A stretch of DNA of 59,708 nucleotides, taken from Verrucomicrobiales bacterium. Its GTDB lineage: Bacteria; Verrucomicrobiota; Verrucomicrobiia; Verrucomicrobiales; DEV007. The stretch is from the NCBI GenBank assembly GCA_029213005.1, contig JARGPI010000036.1:1-59708 (forward strand), read 5' to 3'. The notes beneath the pieces are model-generated. The model ran no database searches, had not been told where the DNA came from, and saw only the letters and a program-made list of their open reading frames with translations. Positions 33,502-41,653 of the stretch are shown in pieces (position 1 is the first letter of the stretch; every line of letters starts with the position of its first letter). Both the position numbers and the translations under genes were made by a program.

Positions 33502-34506
33502 ATGAAATGGCTTAATTTTCTTTGGATAGCATTGATCGCGTGGGGTGGGACCACTGCGACGGAAGCTCAGGTAGGCAGCACAAACCGGGGATGGAGTATC
33601 GCCGGAACCAATCCGGTAACGGTGCAGTTTGGAGGTAAAACCGTAGCGGTTTATAATCCAGGCGTTGAAGAGGCGAAGCCGTTTTTCTACCCGATTATCG
33701 GGCCGACCGGGGAGAACATGACCCGGCACTACCCGCAGACTGAAATCAAACCGGGAGAAGAGGATGATCACATTCACCATCGCGGATTGTGGTATGGGCT
33801 CGGTAGCGTTAACGGACTCGATTTCTGGCACTTCCCCGGTTCGAAGAAAGATAAAAAATTCGGACGAATCGTCCACAAAGCCGTGAAGCAGCTGAAAGTC
33901 TCCGAGAACAGCTTGTCTTTCGGGACCGAGTCGGACTGGGTTGATGACGAGACCAATAATTTGGTTTGTAAGGATGCCCGTTTCTTCACCTTTTCACATG
34001 ATGACAAAGGGTCGCTGGTTTTAGATACCAGTATCACCCTGATTGCCTCGAAAGACGATGTGCAGATCAAGGATGACAAAGAAGGTGCCTGGTCGATCCG
34101 GGTTCCGCCCACGATGCGCCTTGAGGGGAAAGTCGCCAAAGGGGGCATGGTAAACAATGAGGGGTTGGAAGGTAAAGACGTCTGGGGAAAAAGATCCGCC
34201 TGGGTGCAGTATTTTGGACCGGATGGGAAAGGAAATGAAGCCGGGATTGCGATTCTCGATCATCCGTCGAATCTTCGACACCCGACCTGGTGGCACGCGC
34301 GCCACTACGGCCTGTTTACCGCTAATCCTTTCGGACAGGGAAATTTCGAGAAAGAAACCGAAAAAGGAGCCGGGGATTATACGATCAAAGCCGGTGACAG
34401 TTTGACTTTCCGTTACCGCACGATTTTCCATCAGGGTGGAAAAGATGCGATCGACGTTAAAAAGGCTTTCGAGGACTTTTCAGCGCACTCAGCGACTCTG
34501 CTCTAG
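33502..34506 (+). CDS. Secreted PmoA family protein (DUF6807), copy 3
   Basis: The start is placed at the ATG at 33502 (MKWLNFLWIALIAWG), which begins a clear signal peptide and has GGGAG upstream; the longer frame from 33460 puts charged residues before it. The 334-residue protein has PFFYPIIGPTGENMTRHYP, the His cluster DHIHHRGLWYGLG, VNGLDFWHFPG, and ILDHPSNLRHPTWWHARHYG. It is the third member of the family in the window. It lies alone between the TPR/toroid gene and murD. The function is as uncertain as for its paralogues. Confidence 0.9.
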   Translation: MKWLNFLWIALIAWGGTTATEAQVGSTNRGWSIAGTNPVTVQFGGKTVAVYNPGVEEAKPFFYPIIGPTGENMTRHYPQTEIKPGEEDDHIHHRGLWYGLGSVNGLDFWHFPGSKKDKKFGRIVHKAVKQLKVSENSLSFGTESDWVDDETNNLVCKDARFFTFSHDDKGSLVLDTSITLIASKDDVQIKDDKEGAWSIRVPPTMRLEGKVAKGGMVNNEGLEGKDVWGKRSAWVQYFGPDGKGNEAGIAILDHPSNLRHPTWWHARHYGLFTANPFGQGNFEKETEKGAGDYTIKAGDSLTFRYRTIFHQGGKDAIDVKKAFEDFSAHSATLL

Positions 34507-34563
34507 GCAATCGCTCCAGAAGTTGGTAGCGATGGGGATTCTGTCGTCTTATAATCCGGTTAA

Positions 34564-35886
34564 ATGGATTTATCAGACAAAAGAGTCGCCGTCCTCGGCT
34601 GCGGTACCAGTGGATTTTGTGCAGCACGGCTCGCCGCCTCAAGGGGGGCACAGGTTACAACCTTCGACAGTGGTCCCACCGGGAAGCTGGGCAAAGCGAT
34701 CGACCGTTTTGCAGAAGCCGGACTGGCTCTCGTCACCGGGCCGGATGCCCTGAAGCCGGAGGGGTACTTCGACTACACCGTGATCAGTCCGGGGATCGAC
34801 GCCTCCTGGGATCTTGCGAAAGCGCATGCCGCCGTGAGTGACGAACTGATTGGTGAGATCGAGTTGGCCTGGCGCCTTAGTGATATTCCGGTGATCGCTA
34901 TCACCGGGACCAATGGGAAAACAACGACCACTGAGCTAACCACCCATCTCCTCAACAGCTGCGGCAAAAAGGCGATAGCGGCAGGCAACTACGGCTACGC
35001 CTATTCGGATGTTGTCTACTTTGGCGAAGCCTTTGACTGGGTGGTTCTGGAAGTCAGTTCTTTTCAGCTTGAGACGATCAAGGACTTTCATCCCGAAATC
35101 TCGATGTGGATGAATTTTGCTTCCGATCACATGGATCGCTACGAGAAGTTGGAGGATTACAAAGAGGCGAAGCTTCGAATATTTGAGAATCAAAGCGCCT
35201 TGGATGTAGCGATTATCAAATTCGAAGAAACCCTCGAAGTGATCCCCCGGACGGTTTCATTCAGTGCGTTTTCGGAAGAATCTGATTACCGGTATCACGA
35301 TCGGCAAATTATCGATCCCTCCGGAAATGCGATCCTCGATTTCTCCACAACCCGGCTCAACGGTAAGCACAATGCGGAAAATGTGATGGCCGCTCTGGCG
35401 GCAGTCACCGAGGCCGGTCTGAACGTGAATTCCGAACTGATCGCAGCCATTTGCCGTTACTCTCCTCCTTCACACCGCTGCGAAATCGTCGGCGAAATTG
35501 ATGGCGTTCTGTTTGTGAACGATTCCAAATCAACCAATCTGCACTCCCTCAAAAGCGCCCTTTGCGGGCAGGATTCGGCAGTCACATTGATCGTCGGGGG
35601 GAAGAACAAGGGTCTCGATTTTTCAGAGCTGAACGACATCATCCCCGAAACCGTGTCTGCTGCCATTTGCCTGGGTGAAATCGGCGCTCAAATTGCGGAC
35701 TGCTGGAAAGAGCTGATCCCCTGTCACGTGGTGGATTCGCTGAAAAATGCGGTGGAAACGGCTTATCAGCAGCGCGGAGAGACCGAGGTGATCCTTTTCT
35801 CACCCGGGACCTCCAGTTTTGATATGTTTAGCGGGTATGAGCAGAGAGGTGATTGTTTTCGTAAAGAAGTAGCTAATTTATATTAA
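34564..35886 (+). CDS. murD: UDP-N-acetylmuramoylalanine-D-glutamate ligase
   Basis: The 440-residue protein has an N-terminal Rossmann-like domain (VAVLGCGTSGFCAARLAAS), ATP loop AITGTNGKTTTTELTTHLL, NYGYAYSD, LEVSSFQLETI, MNFASDHMDRY, and the C-terminal domain with VNDSKSTNLHSLKSAL and FSPGTSSFDMFSGYEQRG. All are MurD hallmarks. MurD adds D-Glu to UDP-MurNAc-L-Ala in peptidoglycan synthesis. It is followed by a LysM gene and an ftsW-like gene, a reduced dcw-type group. Confidence 0.95.
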   Translation: MDLSDKRVAVLGCGTSGFCAARLAASRGAQVTTFDSGPTGKLGKAIDRFAEAGLALVTGPDALKPEGYFDYTVISPGIDASWDLAKAHAAVSDELIGEIELAWRLSDIPVIAITGTNGKTTTTELTTHLLNSCGKKAIAAGNYGYAYSDVVYFGEAFDWVVLEVSSFQLETIKDFHPEISMWMNFASDHMDRYEKLEDYKEAKLRIFENQSALDVAIIKFEETLEVIPRTVSFSAFSEESDYRYHDRQIIDPSGNAILDFSTTRLNGKHNAENVMAALAAVTEAGLNVNSELIAAICRYSPPSHRCEIVGEIDGVLFVNDSKSTNLHSLKSALCGQDSAVTLIVGGKNKGLDFSELNDIIPETVSAAICLGEIGAQIADCWKELIPCHVVDSLKNAVETAYQQRGETEVILFSPGTSSFDMFSGYEQRGDCFRKEVANLY

Positions 35887-35943
35887 TAATATATATTTAT
35901 AAAGCATTCCGGCTTTTTACAAAAACAATACCTACCAAGCTCA

Positions 35944-36711
35944 ATGGAAAACAAAAGACGAAATCGGAAGGGACGTCGCGATAGCAGCGGCGGATTTTTC
36001 ACGAAACTGTTCGCTCACACGGGGGGGAATCCCGCTGATATTGAAGATCAGGACTGGTACCTTGATTCTCCGGACGTTCGTCTGACCCGAATTTTTTCGG
36101 TGGTATTGGTTCTTCATATTATCGCCGTCGGTGGGATTTTGGCTTTTAAGATGATCGATAAAGCTGCGGGGCCGAACTCAGCCGCTTTGGCTAAGGCTCA
36201 GGTCGTTCCCAAGCCCTCGATTCCGGCCCAAACTGAGTTTTCAGGAAAGGTCGCCGAGCCATCGTCCACCCCGCTGGTACCGGCGATTCCGAACAGCCGC
36301 GATGACCGTTACTGTGTGATTCCCGGCGATACTTTATCGGAAATCGCTTCAAAGCTCGGGGTTTCGGTCCGGGATTTAAAACTGACCAATCACATTGCCT
36401 CCCCTGATGAAATCATTCCCGGCATGTGGTTGAAAATCCCGGTTCCGGTGGTTCTCAATCCAACGGATGCTTCGGATTATGAAGGGCTCCCGGATCACCC
36501 GGTAGAGATCTCGGAAGGTGGATTCCCTGACCAGATGAAGCAGGATAAGCAATCATCTTCCAGTGTGGTCTACGAAGTGCAAAAAGGGGATACAGCCTGG
36601 AGAATTTCGCAGAAATTCGGGGTGAAGCCTAATGACATTCTCCGCTACAATGGAGTCCCCCGCCCGGAGCTGCTTCAAGTCGGGCAATTGCTGAAGATTC
36701 CGACTCCCTGA
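35944..36711 (+). CDS. Membrane-anchored protein with two LysM domains
   Basis: The 255-residue product has a basic cytoplasmic N-terminus, one membrane helix (about 48-68), and two LysM domains. The first is about 120-163 (YCVIPGDTLSEIASKLGVSV, ending IIPGMWLKIPVP) and the second about 210-253 (VYEVQKGDTAWRISQKFGVK, ending LLQVGQLLKIPTP). LysM binds N-acetylglucosamine-containing glycans such as peptidoglycan. Its position between murD and ftsW suggests a division or wall-synthesis role. Upstream, the sequence TATTAATAATA is an AT-rich palindrome. Confidence 0.88.
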   Translation: MENKRRNRKGRRDSSGGFFTKLFAHTGGNPADIEDQDWYLDSPDVRLTRIFSVVLVLHIIAVGGILAFKMIDKAAGPNSAALAKAQVVPKPSIPAQTEFSGKVAEPSSTPLVPAIPNSRDDRYCVIPGDTLSEIASKLGVSVRDLKLTNHIASPDEIIPGMWLKIPVPVVLNPTDASDYEGLPDHPVEISEGGFPDQMKQDKQSSSSVVYEVQKGDTAWRISQKFGVKPNDILRYNGVPRPELLQVGQLLKIPTP

Positions 36712-36724
36712 ACGGTTTTTCTTC

Positions 36725-37873
36725 ATGAGAAGACGTAGCATTGTTATCTTGCTACTGGGAGTGTTTTTCCTCGCAGTAGTAGGTATTGTGATGCTGATGA
36801 GCACCTGCGTGTTCAGTGCTCATGCTGAGGAGGGAAATGTATATCGCGAAGCGAAACGTCAGGCATTCTGGCTCGCGATCGGCTGTCTGGGATGTGGGCT
36901 CACGGCCTTTATCGATTACCGGATTTGGAAAAAGTGCATCTGGGTGATTATGGTAGGGACCTGCGCGTTGCTGGTGATGTGTTTTGTCCCGGGTGTGGGA
37001 ATGTTGATCAATGGAGAGCGCCGCTGGATTGATTTGGGTTTTCTTCAAATTCAACCCTCGGAGTTGGCCAAGCTGTCTGTCGTCTTTTTTCTGGCGTTCT
37101 GGTATTCCAGTTTCCCGGACTGCGGCAGGGAATTTCTCAGAGGTTTCATGACTCCCCTGACCCTCGCGGGGATGATGATTGCTCTCATCCTGTTTGAGGT
37201 CGATATCGGATCGACGGCAGTGATTGGGATCACGGTTTTGATCATCCTGTTTGTCGCCGGGGTGGACTGGAAATATATCGCCGGACTGGTCATCACCGGG
37301 ATAGGTGGGTTCATCGGGATGATGGCTTATGCTCCGGACCGAATCGTGCGTCTCGCGGCGTTCATCGACCCGGAAAAACATCGACTTGGGGCCGGGTTTC
37401 AGCAGTGGGTCTCTTTGATGGCTCTTGGCTCGGGTGGATTAACCGGCAGGGGGCTTGGAGAAGGGCGTCTCAAGATGCTCTACATGCCATTTGCCCATAC
37501 TGATTTCATTTTCCCGATGATCGGGGAGGAGTTGGGATTGCTGGGCACGCTGATCATCATATTTGCCTTCATGTGTGTGGTCTGCTCCGGCATGTTCATT
37601 GCGTTTAATGCTCCGGACCGATTCGGGATGATTATCGCGACCGGGATTTGCAGTCTGTTGGCGGTGCAGGCCTTCTTCAACATCGGGGTGACCACATCGA
37701 TGCTTCCGAATACGGGGTTACCGCTGCCGTTTATCAGCTACGGTGGCTCTTCTCTGGTGATCTCGTTCGCCTCGATCGGGATTCTGATCAACATCTACCG
37801 ACAGGGACGCTTCGGTGTTCACGAGCCTTCGGAATGGGGTGTTCTGCATCATCGGGAAACCCCGAGACTCTAA
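36725..37873 (+). CDS. ftsW: SEDS-family lipid II polymerase, FtsW/RodA-like
   Basis: The 382-residue product has about ten membrane helices and SEDS motifs: GERRWIDLGFLQIQPSELAKL, DIGSTAVI, YGGSSLVISFASIGILINI near the end, and FAHTDFIFPMIGEELGL. SEDS proteins polymerise lipid II with a class B PBP. The murD-LysM context argues for FtsW over RodA, but distinguishing them from sequence alone is unsafe. It starts 13 bases after the LysM gene and ends at a strong bidirectional terminator. Confidence 0.9.
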   Translation: MRRRSIVILLLGVFFLAVVGIVMLMSTCVFSAHAEEGNVYREAKRQAFWLAIGCLGCGLTAFIDYRIWKKCIWVIMVGTCALLVMCFVPGVGMLINGERRWIDLGFLQIQPSELAKLSVVFFLAFWYSSFPDCGREFLRGFMTPLTLAGMMIALILFEVDIGSTAVIGITVLIILFVAGVDWKYIAGLVITGIGGFIGMMAYAPDRIVRLAAFIDPEKHRLGAGFQQWVSLMALGSGGLTGRGLGEGRLKMLYMPFAHTDFIFPMIGEELGLLGTLIIIFAFMCVVCSGMFIAFNAPDRFGMIIATGICSLLAVQAFFNIGVTTSMLPNTGLPLPFISYGGSSLVISFASIGILINIYRQGRFGVHEPSEWGVLHHRETPRL

Positions 37874-37887
37874 AATTTTGTACACAA

Positions 37888-37919
37888 AAAAAGCAGATTG
37901 GTTGCCCAATCTGCTTTTT
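37888..37919. terminator. Bidirectional terminator between ftsW and the TIGR04073 gene
   Basis: A perfect 14-bp inverted repeat, AAAAAGCAGATTGG at 37888-37901 and CCAATCTGCTTTTT at 37906-37919, encloses the loop TTGC. Poly-A and poly-T flanks serve both strands. It lies between the stop codons of convergent genes. Confidence 0.92.
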
Positions 37920-37938
37920 AAAGTGAGAAATTTAAAAT

Positions 37939-38361
37939 TTACCAAGTGCGGCCTCTGGTATAACCGACGGTAGAAAGCTCACCAATCTGTGGCGGAAACT
38001 CTTCAAAGCCTTGATTGTTAATCATCGGAAGGTAATTGATTGAAGCGTAAGGCGGACGGTAGCTGTCCTTATAAAGTGGCTTGTGCCAGTTAACGACTTC
38101 GTAGATTCCGTACTTCATCCGAACACCGGCGCGCTGGATGCCCTGAAAGAAGCCGGCAGTCCAAATCCCTGCAACCTGCTCGCGTTCCTCGCCCCAACGA
38201 TGCATCGTCATTGGGATTTCGGTCCATCCGTAAATGATATTTGAAACGCCTCGACCCAGCTTGCGAGCTTTGGTGTACTTCATTTTAGGCGGCTCATGGA
38301 TGTCCCCGAGACAAAACGTCGTCGCGGCTACGAATGTTAGGATTACTGCAAGCTTTCTCAT
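37939..38361 (-). CDS. Exosortase-system-associated protein, TIGR04073 family
   Basis: The 140-residue protein has a signal peptide (about 1-19) and the family core KARKLGRGVSNIIYGWTEIP, followed by an amphipathic region, GIWTAGFFQGIQRAGVRMKYG and GIYEVVNWHKPLY. Members occur in genomes with exosortase/PEP-CTERM sorting, so this predicts an exosortase elsewhere in the genome. It is monocistronic. Its 5' end shares the region upstream of the greA-like gene on the other strand. Confidence 0.75.
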   Translation of the reverse strand: MRKLAVILTFVAATTFCLGDIHEPPKMKYTKARKLGRGVSNIIYGWTEIPMTMHRWGEEREQVAGIWTAGFFQGIQRAGVRMKYGIYEVVNWHKPLYKDSYRPPYASINYLPMINNQGFEEFPPQIGELSTVGYTRGRTW

Positions 38362-38455
38362 GTTCTTGGCGAGATTAGCGAGCGCTCAAGACCTTGGCAA
38401 CCAAAAAATAAAATTTTCTCTTTCATCATGGCCAGTTCAAAATTACTATGACAAA

Positions 38456-40300
38456 ATGCACACAGATCTCGAAAAACTCGTTTCCAGAGAAAAAATCGAC
38501 CAGGATACCGGCGAAAAGCTTAGTCAGGTACCTCCCGGGTCGTTTTGCCTTCATCAAAGTTGGGGGGCAGGCAAGGTGACAGAGTTCGACCGACTGAACT
38601 TAAAGGTGATTATTGATTTCGAGGACAAACCGGGCCACGCGCTTGGAATGAAGTTTGCAGCCAAGTCGCTTACTCCGGTGGAGGAAAATTCATTCATCGC
38701 AAAGAGACATTCCAGTCTCGATGAACTCAAAACTCAGTCCAAGGACGATCCTGTTTCACTCGTACGTTCGATACTCATCGAAAACAAAGCCAAGCTGATG
38801 CTTGATGAATTGGAAGGACTTCTTAAAGGCAGAGTAATTGCGGAAGGAAAGTACAAAGGTTGGTGGGACAGCACGAAGAAAAAGCTTCGTGAAGACCGGC
38901 AGTTTGTGGTGCCTTCGAAGCGCACCGAACCTCTCGAGCTTCGGGAGGAGGGCACGGACCCATGTGAGGCCCTGATTAAGGATTACGAAGAAACCCGTGA
39001 CCTTAAAGCAAAGGTCAAAGCGGTGGAAAACCTGATCAAAGACGTCAATCTTTTCGAAGACGGAGCGACCAAACTGAAAAAAGTAGCCGAAACGATTGGT
39101 GAAGACGGCCGGAAGGGCGTGAAGCTGAACTTTGTTCCTGCTTTTGAGCTGATCCTGGCTCGTGATGAACTGATCTCGAAGGTGAAAGACCTCGAGGCGG
39201 AAGATAACTGGGTAAAGATTAACGACATTCTCAGCGTTCAGGAAGATGAAAAGATTGCTGAGTTGCTTGAGTCAGTTTCACTTCACAAAGCCCGTTTGTT
39301 GCTGAAGAGCTTTCCGGACGCTTTCGGAGAGGAAAACTGGGTGGATAAAATGCTCGGTCTGATCCAGCACACAAACCTTCGGACCATTACCGAGCTGGCC
39401 AACCACATTATTGCCGAGGGGCACAGTGACGCAGCGATCGATTATTTCGAGAACGGTCTGAATCAGCGGACTTTGACATCTGACGCTCTTGCCTGGATTT
39501 GTAAGGAGAGAGAGCGCCATGCCGAAGTGATTTTTGATCCTTCGCTGAGCCTGTCAGTGATGAGCTCACTGGAAACTGATCAGTTGAAGGAGGAAGGTGC
39601 CGTGCGTGCCGCGAACCGCCTTCGTGACCTGGTCTGTGATGATCGCGATCTGATTCCTGATCTGATCAAAGATGCTGATATCAATACGATTCGGAATTTC
39701 GCCAGTCGTCTGGTTTCATCCGCTTCCTTTGACGAATTGACCAGAAAATCGCTGATGGCGAGAGTTCTGAAACTTCATCCTGAGGTTCAGGATTTGGTGG
39801 CCGGCCGCGAAGTCGAAGAAGAAGTCGTCTTTGTTTCTCAGGAAAGTCTCGACGAGCGCAGAGCGGCTTACGACAAGCTGATCAAGGAGGAGATTCCGCA
39901 GAACCGGGAGGATATCAAAATCGCCCGTTCCTACGGAGACCTTCGGGAGAACTTCGAGTACAAGTCTTCGAAAGAATACCAGCGTATTTTGATGAAGCGC
40001 AAAGCGGACTGGGAGCGCGACCTGCGTCTTGCCAACCCGATGGATTATACCGATCCGGATACTTCTGTTGTTTCCATCGGAACGACTGTGAAACTATCGG
40101 CGACGGATGGCGGCGATCCATTGACCTACACGATCCTTGGTGCATGGGATGGTGATCCGGACAAAGGAATCATCGCTTACCTCTCTGAGCGCGGCCTCCT
40201 CCTTCTCGACAAGAAAGTCGGCGAAGAAGTGGCGCTTCCGGATGCTCAGGGCGGCAAAGAGCATTACAAAGTCGAATCGATCGAGAAGTTTTCAAAATAG
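38456..40300 (+). CDS. greA: Large protein with a C-terminal GreA/GreB elongation-factor domain
   Basis: The start is set to the ATG at 38456 (MHTDLEKLVS), which avoids overlap with the convergent 5' end of the TIGR04073 gene; in-frame codons run back to 38234 without conservation. The product has 614 residues. The last about 135 residues are a GreA/GreB domain: the acidic tip RSYGDLRENFEY (family ARExGDLxEN), then a C-terminal FKBP-like domain (VVSIGTTVKLSATDGGDPLT, KVGEEVALPD). The first about 480 residues are helical and novel to me. GreA relieves paused RNA polymerase. No purine-rich ribosome-binding site is visible. Confidence 0.85.
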   Translation: MHTDLEKLVSREKIDQDTGEKLSQVPPGSFCLHQSWGAGKVTEFDRLNLKVIIDFEDKPGHALGMKFAAKSLTPVEENSFIAKRHSSLDELKTQSKDDPVSLVRSILIENKAKLMLDELEGLLKGRVIAEGKYKGWWDSTKKKLREDRQFVVPSKRTEPLELREEGTDPCEALIKDYEETRDLKAKVKAVENLIKDVNLFEDGATKLKKVAETIGEDGRKGVKLNFVPAFELILARDELISKVKDLEAEDNWVKINDILSVQEDEKIAELLESVSLHKARLLLKSFPDAFGEENWVDKMLGLIQHTNLRTITELANHIIAEGHSDAAIDYFENGLNQRTLTSDALAWICKERERHAEVIFDPSLSLSVMSSLETDQLKEEGAVRAANRLRDLVCDDRDLIPDLIKDADINTIRNFASRLVSSASFDELTRKSLMARVLKLHPEVQDLVAGREVEEEVVFVSQESLDERRAAYDKLIKEEIPQNREDIKIARSYGDLRENFEYKSSKEYQRILMKRKADWERDLRLANPMDYTDPDTSVVSIGTTVKLSATDGGDPLTYTILGAWDGDPDKGIIAYLSERGLLLLDKKVGEEVALPDAQGGKEHYKVESIEKFSK

Positions 40301-40314
40301 ACTCAATAGGCAAC

Positions 40315-40371
40315 TGTACAGGGTACAGTCGTTGAATGTACAGGGTACAGTGTCGCATTGTACCCTGTTCA
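40315..40371. repeat. 22-bp-period TGTAC array, locus C (three units)
   Basis: TGTACAGGGTACA at 40315-40327 and again at 40337-40349, then TGTACCCTGTTCA at 40359-40371. The three starts are exactly 22 bp apart, with 9-base spacers GTCGTTGAA and GTGTCGCAT, and two orientations are mixed. GACTCAA at 40300-40306 and TTGAGTC at 40373-40379 flank the block as a 7-bp inverted repeat. It begins 14 bases after the greA-like stop and ends 16 bases before the ACT-domain gene. Confidence 0.92.
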
Positions 40372-40387
40372 CTTGAGTCATTCAGAT

Positions 40388-40921
40388 ATGAGCGCTCCCG
40401 TTTCTCTCATTATTAATATGGCCGGGCCCGATCGGCGTGGGTTGGTCAAATCACTTTCCGCAACGATATCAAACGCTGACGGAAACTGGGAGGGTAGTCG
40501 CATGGCCCGGTTCGCCGGGCATTTTGCGGGGGTTGTCCACGTTGTGGTTTCCCGTCAGAATGTGGAAGGTTTGAAACTGGCTCTGGATGAATTGGCGGCG
40601 GATGGCTTGCTGGTATCAGTGGTCGAAGGCGGTGGATCGACTGAGGTAGACGGAATCCCGGGTGAAGCTCTTGCGCTTGAAGTGGTCGGGCAGGATCGAA
40701 CTGGAATCGTCAGTCAAATCTCGCAAGCTCTTGCGGAACTGGGCGTCAATGTTGAGGAGTTGATCACGGAATGCTCTTCGGCTCCGATGTCGGGCGAGCG
40801 GCTTTTCGAGGCAACTGCAGTCATCATGATTCCCGAAGGAGTCACTGAACAGGATGTTCAGGCCGGGATCGAAGCGATTGCTCAAGATCTCGCGGTTACC
40901 ATATCGGATCTGGATGACTAA
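40388..40921 (+). CDS. ACT-domain protein, GcvR-like glycine cleavage system regulator
   Basis: The start is the ATG at 40388 (MSAPVSLI). The 177-residue product holds two ACT domains: about 1-80 (LIINMAGPDRRGLVKSLSAT, VVHVVVSRQNVEGLKLALDE) and about 90-175 (LEVVGQDRTGIVSQISQALA, NVEELITECSSAPMSGERLF). GcvR-type proteins bind glycine or the regulator GcvA. There is no gcv gene nearby, so regulatory targets are unknown. It follows locus C of the 22-bp arrays. Confidence 0.8.
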   Translation: MSAPVSLIINMAGPDRRGLVKSLSATISNADGNWEGSRMARFAGHFAGVVHVVVSRQNVEGLKLALDELAADGLLVSVVEGGGSTEVDGIPGEALALEVVGQDRTGIVSQISQALAELGVNVEELITECSSAPMSGERLFEATAVIMIPEGVTEQDVQAGIEAIAQDLAVTISDLDD

Positions 40922-40956
40922 TCTCCGGGCCGCCTAATTTTACCTCACTGAAGAGC

Positions 40957-41526
40957 ATGCTACTGGTTATCGATAATTACGATTCTTTCACCTACAATCT
41001 TGTTCAATACTTTGGTGAGCTGGGTGTTGAAATGGCCATTCACCGGAATGACCAAATTACACTGGAGGAGATTCATAAGCTGGGGCCCTCCCGTATCTGT
41101 ATTTCACCGGGGCCATGTACCCCGAAAGAAGCGGGGATCAGCTGTGACGTGATCCGTGAATTTGGTGAGAAACTGCCCATTCTGGGGGTCTGTCTCGGTC
41201 ACCAGAGTATCGGTGATGTCTTCGGAGGCGACGTGGTTCGTGCCGAGCGACTGATGCACGGGAAAACTTCACCGGTCTACCACAACAACAAAGATCTTTT
41301 TGAAGGACTCGAAAATCCATTCGAAGCGACCCGGTATCACTCCCTGATTGTGAAACGTGATACGGTGCCGGACTGTCTCGAAATCACGGCCTGGACCGAT
41401 GATGACGAGATTATGGGGCTGAAACACAAGGAGTTCCCAATTTACGGGGTTCAATTCCATCCCGAGTCGATCCTGACGGAAGAAGGGATGAAGCTGCTCA
41501 AGAATTTCCTTTATCTGGGAAATTGA
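40957..41526 (+). CDS. pabA: Glutamine amidotransferase subunit of anthranilate / aminodeoxychorismate synthase
   Basis: The 189-residue product is a class I glutamine amidotransferase with IDNYDSFTYNLVQYFGELG, RICISPGPCTPKEAG, the catalytic Cys in ILGVCLGHQSIG, ATRYHSLIV, and FHPESILTEEG. Type II anthranilate and p-aminobenzoate synthase subunits (TrpG/PabA) cannot be told apart by sequence here, and no partner gene is in the window. It may serve both pathways. carA, the next gene, lies 127 bp downstream. Confidence 0.9.
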   Translation: MLLVIDNYDSFTYNLVQYFGELGVEMAIHRNDQITLEEIHKLGPSRICISPGPCTPKEAGISCDVIREFGEKLPILGVCLGHQSIGDVFGGDVVRAERLMHGKTSPVYHNNKDLFEGLENPFEATRYHSLIVKRDTVPDCLEITAWTDDDEIMGLKHKEFPIYGVQFHPESILTEEGMKLLKNFLYLGN

Positions 41527-41653
41527 GTCAGCGGATTTGAGCGTGATATGCCGGAGGCGGGGCTGGTTCGCTTCGATTTTCGGCATGACTTCTTGAATCC
41601 CTGAATTTTTCTGTCATCCTCCCAAGGCTCTTTTGATAACGGGCCTACTTCAC

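Noticed and set aside
36752..37381. 209-codon frame antisense to ftsW
   Set aside because: It is rich in His, Asp and Gln as expected of the antisense of a membrane-protein gene; ftsW on the plus strand has all SEDS motifs.
38234..38455. N-terminal extension of the greA-like gene
   Set aside because: It overlaps the 5' part of the TIGR04073 gene on the opposite strand, which has a signal peptide and family motif, and the extension shows no conservation signal.
40315..40371. Reading the three-unit array as a mini CRISPR
   Set aside because: Repeats of 13 bp and spacers of 9 bp are far below CRISPR sizes, repeats occur in mixed orientation, and no cas gene is present.
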